A stretch of 64,000 bases of DNA from Pseudomonadota bacterium (GTDB lineage Bacteria > Myxococcota_A > Polyangia > Polyangiales > Polyangiaceae), in the NCBI GenBank assembly GCA_023398955.1, contig JAEWRL010000219.1, positions 62,001 through 126,000 on the forward strand, given 5' to 3'. The notes beneath the pieces are model-generated. The model ran no database searches. It was given only the letters and a program-made list of their open reading frames with translations, and was not told the origin of the DNA. Positions 60,073-64,000 of the stretch are shown one piece after another. A program made the position numbers and the translations under genes. Numbering within the stretch: the first letter of the stretch is position 1; each line of letters opens with the position of its first letter.

Positions 60073-63000
60073 TCAGGAGTCCTCCTCGAGCAACTCCCCC
60101 TCGTCCGTCTGGACCTCGACGGACTGTGGAGCAGTGCTAGCGGCTGTTCCCTGACGCCGTGGGGGCGGCGGTGGTGGACGTCGAGACCCGCCACGCGGGG
60201 GTGGTGGTGGCAGGCCACCGCTGGCGCGCGCTGAAGGGGAAGCGGGACGCACGGAGGGTGGGGGCGGCGGCGCTCCGAGTGGTCTCGATTGCCCCTGGGA
60301 AGGAGGCCCACCGGTGCGGGACGGTGGCATCGGCTGCGGCGACGACCCAGGAGGCTCTGTTCCCTCGATGGCGAGCGCGTCGGCGGAAACCAGGGGGAGG
60401 GACTCGACCGAGTCTCCCGCCTCGACCTCGAGCTCAGGCTCAACCAAGTCTCTCGCCTCGACCTCGAGTTCAGACGGAGCCTCCGGCAGTCGCTCTGGGA
60501 GCGACGAGCTGGGAGCGACATCGCTATGGGGGGTCTCACCATCCGGAGGAGACACCTGACTTGCCTCCTCCGAAGCCTGCCCCGGTGTGGTATCCACCGA
60601 GGGAGGTTCTGCGCCGTTCTCATCCCGCGGCTCCGGCAACGCGGATTCAACATCACGCAGGGCGGACACGGCGCGTGACTCTGAAGCGACCAGTGGCTCT
60701 CCCGCTGCTTCGGTCCCTGGCAGCTCCTCCATTAGCGGCGGCGCCACTGCCGGGGCGAGCCTATCCGTATCGGGTGTTGACTCCTCGGATGCCTCACCCA
60801 AGGAGGCGGCGAGCTCCGAACTCGACTCGGGCGCGTCCTCGCGACCGTCTCCGACAAGTGGCGACTCGCTCTGGGCCTCTGGCTCGGCACTGGACCCATC
60901 CTCTGATTGCCTGCCTGTGGCGGCTCCCGATTCTGGTACATCGGCACCAGGAGGCGCACTGCCTGGCTCGGGCGCTCGAACCGGCACCGAGTGTCTGGGG
61001 GGCGCTGGCTCACTGTGAGGCTTGAGCATGTTCTTCTTGGCACGATCGAGCCCTTCGACCGCTTCCGGATCTCCGCTCTTCATGCGCAGCACGCGACGCC
61101 AGGCATCGGCGGCTTCCCGCGAGTCCTGAAGAGTCTCCTCCCAAAGCCGAGCAATGCGGCGTGCGAGGTCGAGCCGCGAAGCCTGGTCCTTGCCGCGCAG
61201 GATCTGATCCTCATAGAGCTGGACCAAACCTCGATAGTTGCCAAGCTCGTGGTAAAGGTCCGCGAGGCGCTCGGCGACCTCCGTGTCTCCGGGCGCGAGG
61301 TCGTGAAGACGCTTGAGGTCCTCCGCTGCACCGCTGGGGTCTTGGACGTGGTCGAGACGCAGTTTGGCACGGTGCGCCAGGAGCCTGCGCACCAAGGGAC
61401 CATCGAACACTTCCTCGAGAGCTCTCGTCAGCACGGCTTCAGCACGCCGAGGCTCCTGAACGGCCAGAGCAAGCTCGTCGAGGGCCTGGAGAGAGGACTC
61501 GTCCACAAAGCTCACGAGGGCGTCTCCCAACCATTCAAACGCCTTCGGGACGTCATCCAAGTCGCGTTGCGCCAAAGTCGCCGCGTGCCGGAGCAAGAGA
61601 CTTCGCGTTCGCCCACCGTCACGCGCACCCTGACCGCCAGCAGCCATTGCCTCCGCCAGCGTGCGTCGCAACTTGTCGCTCTGTTGGCGCTCGTCTTCTT
61701 CCCGGGCGGCCTCCACGAGGACGTCGACCCTCTCCTGCTGGATCCCCCCGCCCAGCGCGATGTCGAAGAACGACCTTGCTCGCTCGAACTGCGAGTGCAC
61801 GGCGGCAACCTGTCCCGCGCGGGCGAGCGCTCCGATGCGGTCTTCTGGGGTTTTGCACCGCGTCACCTGACGTTCGTACAGGTCCACGACGTGCGGGGGT
61901 TCTGCAGCCAACACACCAAGACGGCCAAGCAATGGTTCGACTTGGTCCAAGCTGATACCCGCCAGACCTTGTTCTCCATGTTGAATAGCTTCTTCGGGCG
62001 GGACCCCCGCCTTGAGAAGAACCTCGGCCTGTCGCACCATTTCTCCCGCGCGCTCCAGACCGCGGAGGTCCTTGACCAGAAAGGCATGGGCCGTCGCCAA
62101 CGAGTCGAGGTCCTCGAGCTCGACGGCAAGCTCCTCGAGCTTTGTAGCGACGTCATCGTCGGCAGCGTCGGTACGGACCAGCTCGGCCGCCACGCCAGCA
62201 GCGTCCGCGTCGCGTCCTACATCGAGGAAGCGCTCGAACGCCCCACGGAGAGCGTCATTGCGAATCTCGCCAACGGGAGCCTCCGCGTACCACTCGACCA
62301 GCTTGGTAGCAACGATACCCTTCCAACCAAGCTCGTCGCCCAGCTCCACATAGGCTTCCCGGCAGGCCTCATCGCCCTGGTCAGCAATCTGCATCAGGGC
62401 CGCGAGAGCATCGTCGCTCTTACCCACCTTCTCGTGAAGTATATGGGCGAGCTGGCGAGTCATGCGGCTGACTTCGGACTCGTCACCCTCCACCTCGATG
62501 AGCTCGGCGAGATAACCAGCCATAGGAGCCCACTCCTCGGTGCGCTCCGAAAGATCGCAGAGGCGCGCAACCGCGTCGTAGTCCTCGGGATCGAGCTTAC
62601 GCAGCGCGCACAGAGACTTGATCGCGCCTGGCAAATCCTGGAGCCGGTTCTCGTAGATATCCGCTAGGCGCTCGGCAATCGAGATCTGCTCGTCAGCGTC
62701 TTCCGTAACTTCGAGACGCCTCTCGAGGGCACGAACTACGCCCTCGTAGTCATCGGCGCGCTCACTCAACTCGGCAACCGCGACCAGAGCCGCCGTGTTC
62801 CGGGGATCGAGATCCCTGAGGATGTACTCGTAGCGAGCGATCGCGCCCTCGGTGTCTTCCAGAGCATCCGCGCGGAGTGCAGCCTCGCGGAGCGACAACG
62901 TCACCTTCTCGTCGGTTGTCGGCGCGACCGTCGAAAGGCGCGTCAGGTAGTCGACGACCTGCTCGTAATCGGAGCGCCCCTCCGCGTCCTCGCACAACCA

Positions 63001-64000
63001 ACCGAGGACCTCTGGATCCTCTGCATCCTTGAGGACGAGCTCCAGGCTGGCCCTTGCTCGTTCCGCTTCCCCCAGCTGATCGCGGAGGATGATGGCCGCG
63101 CGCTTCCGCAGCTCCACCCTTGGCGCCGGCTCGGGTTGGGCTTCTGCCCGCTTGAGCAGCAAATTGGCCAGGTCCTCGGCGCGTCCAGCGGCGGTATACC
63201 GCTGTTCCAATGCTTCGGCATACTTGGCCTCGTTCGGATCGAGCTCGGAGGCTTGTTCGATGCGCCCCAACCCTCCCTCGGCGTCACCGGCACGCTCCAG
63301 GTAGGTTGACTCAGTGAAATAGAGCACCGCCTTGGCTGTTGGGGAATCGGTGGCCTGAGCCCGCTCCTCCGAGGCGCTCGCCGCTTGTTCCCAAGATTCA
63401 GCCTTGACGAAGCAACGCTCAGCAGCTTCCCACGTCCCTGGGTCCTTTGTGATGGTGGCCGCTTCACCGTAGGCATCCCCGGCGCCTACGAAGTCCTGCG
63501 CCGACTCACGGAGCTCACCCAGACGCACCAGGAACTCTGCCCGAACCGTCCCGTCAGAGACAGAGCCGACGTGCTCTGTCAGTACCCGAGCTGCAAGGTC
63601 GAACCGCTCTCCAGCCTCGAAGAAGCGCACGGCAGAAGACAGAACCGACTCATCGTCCGGCGCGAGCGCGGCAATGCGCGCCCAGGCCTCGCCAGCGCCA
63701 ACCGGGTCCTTGCGCCTCTGCTCATGGATCTTGGCGATTGACTTCTCCAAAACGATGCGAGCTTCAACGTCATCGAGAGCCTCGGCCTGTTTGGTCAGAA
63801 GTGCCGCCAACTCGTCCCAGCGCCCGGCCCGCTCCAGGAGTTTCCGTAGGGACGTCAGGGATTCTTCGTCGCTAGCGTCCAGGCTGACGAGTTCGTGGAG
63901 CGCCGCGGCCGCGCCATCCATGTCCCGCAGCTGCTTCTCGCAAAGGCCTGCCAAGGCCCGCAGCCAAGTCGTGCGCAGCTCGACGTCCACCTCCGGCGCG
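60073..64000 (-). CDS. giant TPR protein, C-terminal part (N-terminus beyond window)
   Basis: An open frame of about 1,308 codons that is still open at the window end. Over 900 residues are helical repeats of TPR type with acidic character, for example RLADIYENRLQDLPGAIKSL, RLADLYHELGNYRGLVQLYE and RIARLWEETLQDSREAADAW. The last 300 residues are a disordered tail: Glu/Ser/Pro-rich, then Pro/Arg-rich runs (PPPPSVRPASPSARASGG), ending in an acidic tip (EVQTDEGELLEEDS). No membrane segment is seen. Likely a scaffold. Giant TPR proteins of this kind are common in myxobacteria; function unknown. Confidence 0.85.
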   Translation of the reverse strand, partial: APEVDVELRTTWLRALAGLCEKQLRDMDGAAAALHELVSLDASDEESLTSLRKLLERAGRWDELAALLTKQAEALDDVEARIVLEKSIAKIHEQRRKDPVGAGEAWARIAALAPDDESVLSSAVRFFEAGERFDLAARVLTEHVGSVSDGTVRAEFLVRLGELRESAQDFVGAGDAYGEAATITKDPGTWEAAERCFVKAESWEQAASASEERAQATDSPTAKAVLYFTESTYLERAGDAEGGLGRIEQASELDPNEAKYAEALEQRYTAAGRAEDLANLLLKRAEAQPEPAPRVELRKRAAIILRDQLGEAERARASLELVLKDAEDPEVLGWLCEDAEGRSDYEQVVDYLTRLSTVAPTTDEKVTLSLREAALRADALEDTEGAIARYEYILRDLDPRNTAALVAVAELSERADDYEGVVRALERRLEVTEDADEQISIAERLADIYENRLQDLPGAIKSLCALRKLDPEDYDAVARLCDLSERTEEWAPMAGYLAELIEVEGDESEVSRMTRQLAHILHEKVGKSDDALAALMQIADQGDEACREAYVELGDELGWKGIVATKLVEWYAEAPVGEIRNDALRGAFERFLDVGRDADAAGVAAELVRTDAADDDVATKLEELAVELEDLDSLATAHAFLVKDLRGLERAGEMVRQAEVLLKAGVPPEEAIQHGEQGLAGISLDQVEPLLGRLGVLAAEPPHVVDLYERQVTRCKTPEDRIGALARAGQVAAVHSQFERARSFFDIALGGGIQQERVDVLVEAAREEDERQQSDKLRRTLAEAMAAGGQGARDGGRTRSLLLRHAATLAQRDLDDVPKAFEWLGDALVSFVDESSLQALDELALAVQEPRRAEAVLTRALEEVFDGPLVRRLLAHRAKLRLDHVQDPSGAAEDLKRLHDLAPGDTEVAERLADLYHELGNYRGLVQLYEDQILRGKDQASRLDLARRIARLWEETLQDSREAADAWRRVLRMKSGDPEAVEGLDRAKKNMLKPHSEPAPPRHSVPVRAPEPGSAPPGADVPESGAATGRQSEDGSSAEPEAQSESPLVGDGREDAPESSSELAASLGEASEESTPDTDRLAPAVAPPLMEELPGTEAAGEPLVASESRAVSALRDVESALPEPRDENGAEPPSVDTTPGQASEEASQVSPPDGETPHSDVAPSSSLPERLPEAPSELEVEARDLVEPELEVEAGDSVESLPLVSADALAIEGTEPPGSSPQPMPPSRTGGPPSQGQSRPLGAPPPPPSVRPASPSARASGGLPPPPPRGGSRRPPPPPPRRQGTAASTAPQSVEVQTDEGELLEEDS

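Noticed and set aside
60907..62667. 586-codon plus-strand frame opposite the giant TPR gene
   Set aside because: It is the mirror of the TPR frame; the protein is rich in Arg/His/Leu without motifs, as expected for antisense of GC-rich code.

Overview
The window is a dense, high-GC bacterial chromosome segment, almost certainly from a myxobacterium (Myxococcota, probably a Polyangia-type lineage). The signs are a MYXO-CTERM-like C-terminal sorting tail, a TIGR04552-type protein, a PilZ/receiver/DUF4388 fusion, eukaryotic-type Ser/Thr kinases (one degenerate), many alanine/proline-rich lipoproteins, and GC-rich third codon positions. No insertion sequence, prophage, integron or CRISPR array was seen. 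It looks like a core-genome neighbourhood with many lineage-specific uncharacterised genes.

Layout. 1-6 kb: 3' part of a Uup-type ABC-F ATPase, a membrane protein, a membrane-anchored pseudokinase with a repeated T-[ML]-x-G motif, and a PilZ-receiver-DUF4388 protein. 6-13 kb: a primary sigma factor, a conserved protein of unknown function, a MYXO-CTERM surface protein that overlaps a convergent kinase gene, a tiny basic protein and a membrane protein. 13-24 kb: a GT-C-like membrane protein, an esterase, a zinc alcohol dehydrogenase, a HelD-like helicase, a ChaN-like lipoprotein, a zinc-ribbon protein, tRNA-Gly(CCC), a receiver protein, EI24 and FxsA membrane proteins, and tRNA-Lys(UUU). 25-28.6 kb: dnaE. 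28.8-33.8 kb: an OmpA-like lipoprotein; a tightly overlapping trio of cytochrome c lipoprotein, anchored protein and degenerate NtrC-type AAA+ regulator; a small membrane protein; TIGR04552; DUF507. 33.9-37.4 kb: yicC-gmk, an MTAP-like phosphorylase and panD.

37.4-48.2 kb: two uncharacterised membrane proteins, an L,D-transpeptidase lipoprotein, TPR proteins, a polyprenyl diphosphate synthase and a DEAD-box helicase with a DbpA-type RNA-binding end. 48.3-52.2 kb: a TolC-like protein, ccmC, ccmD, a 41-residue membrane peptide and an acyl-CoA dehydrogenase. 52.3-55.9 kb: a PHP/CehA-like metallohydrolase with a Tat-type signal, directly followed by tatB-tatC. 56-56.9 kb: rsfS-rlmH on the minus strand. 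57.3-59 kb: a PlsC-like acyltransferase followed by two small lipoproteins. 59.1-64 kb: an S66 LD-carboxypeptidase and the C-terminal 1,300 residues of a giant TPR protein that runs off the window.

Functional groupings visible here are ribosome biogenesis and RNA (rsfS-rlmH, deaD-like, yicC, Uup), envelope maintenance (L,D-transpeptidase, LD-carboxypeptidase, OmpA, TolC, acyltransferase, tatBC), cytochrome c maturation (ccmC-ccmD), and signalling. The signalling genes include several that have lost canonical catalytic residues: the pseudokinase, the AAA+ regulator without GAFTGA, and a TPR protein with a possible broken zincin motif. The most unusual items are the pseudokinase with its repeat motif, the overlapping cytochrome/anchored/AAA+ trio, the Tat-signal metallohydrolase beside tatBC, competing hairpins at 20.33 kb, and a probable CTG start at 31953.
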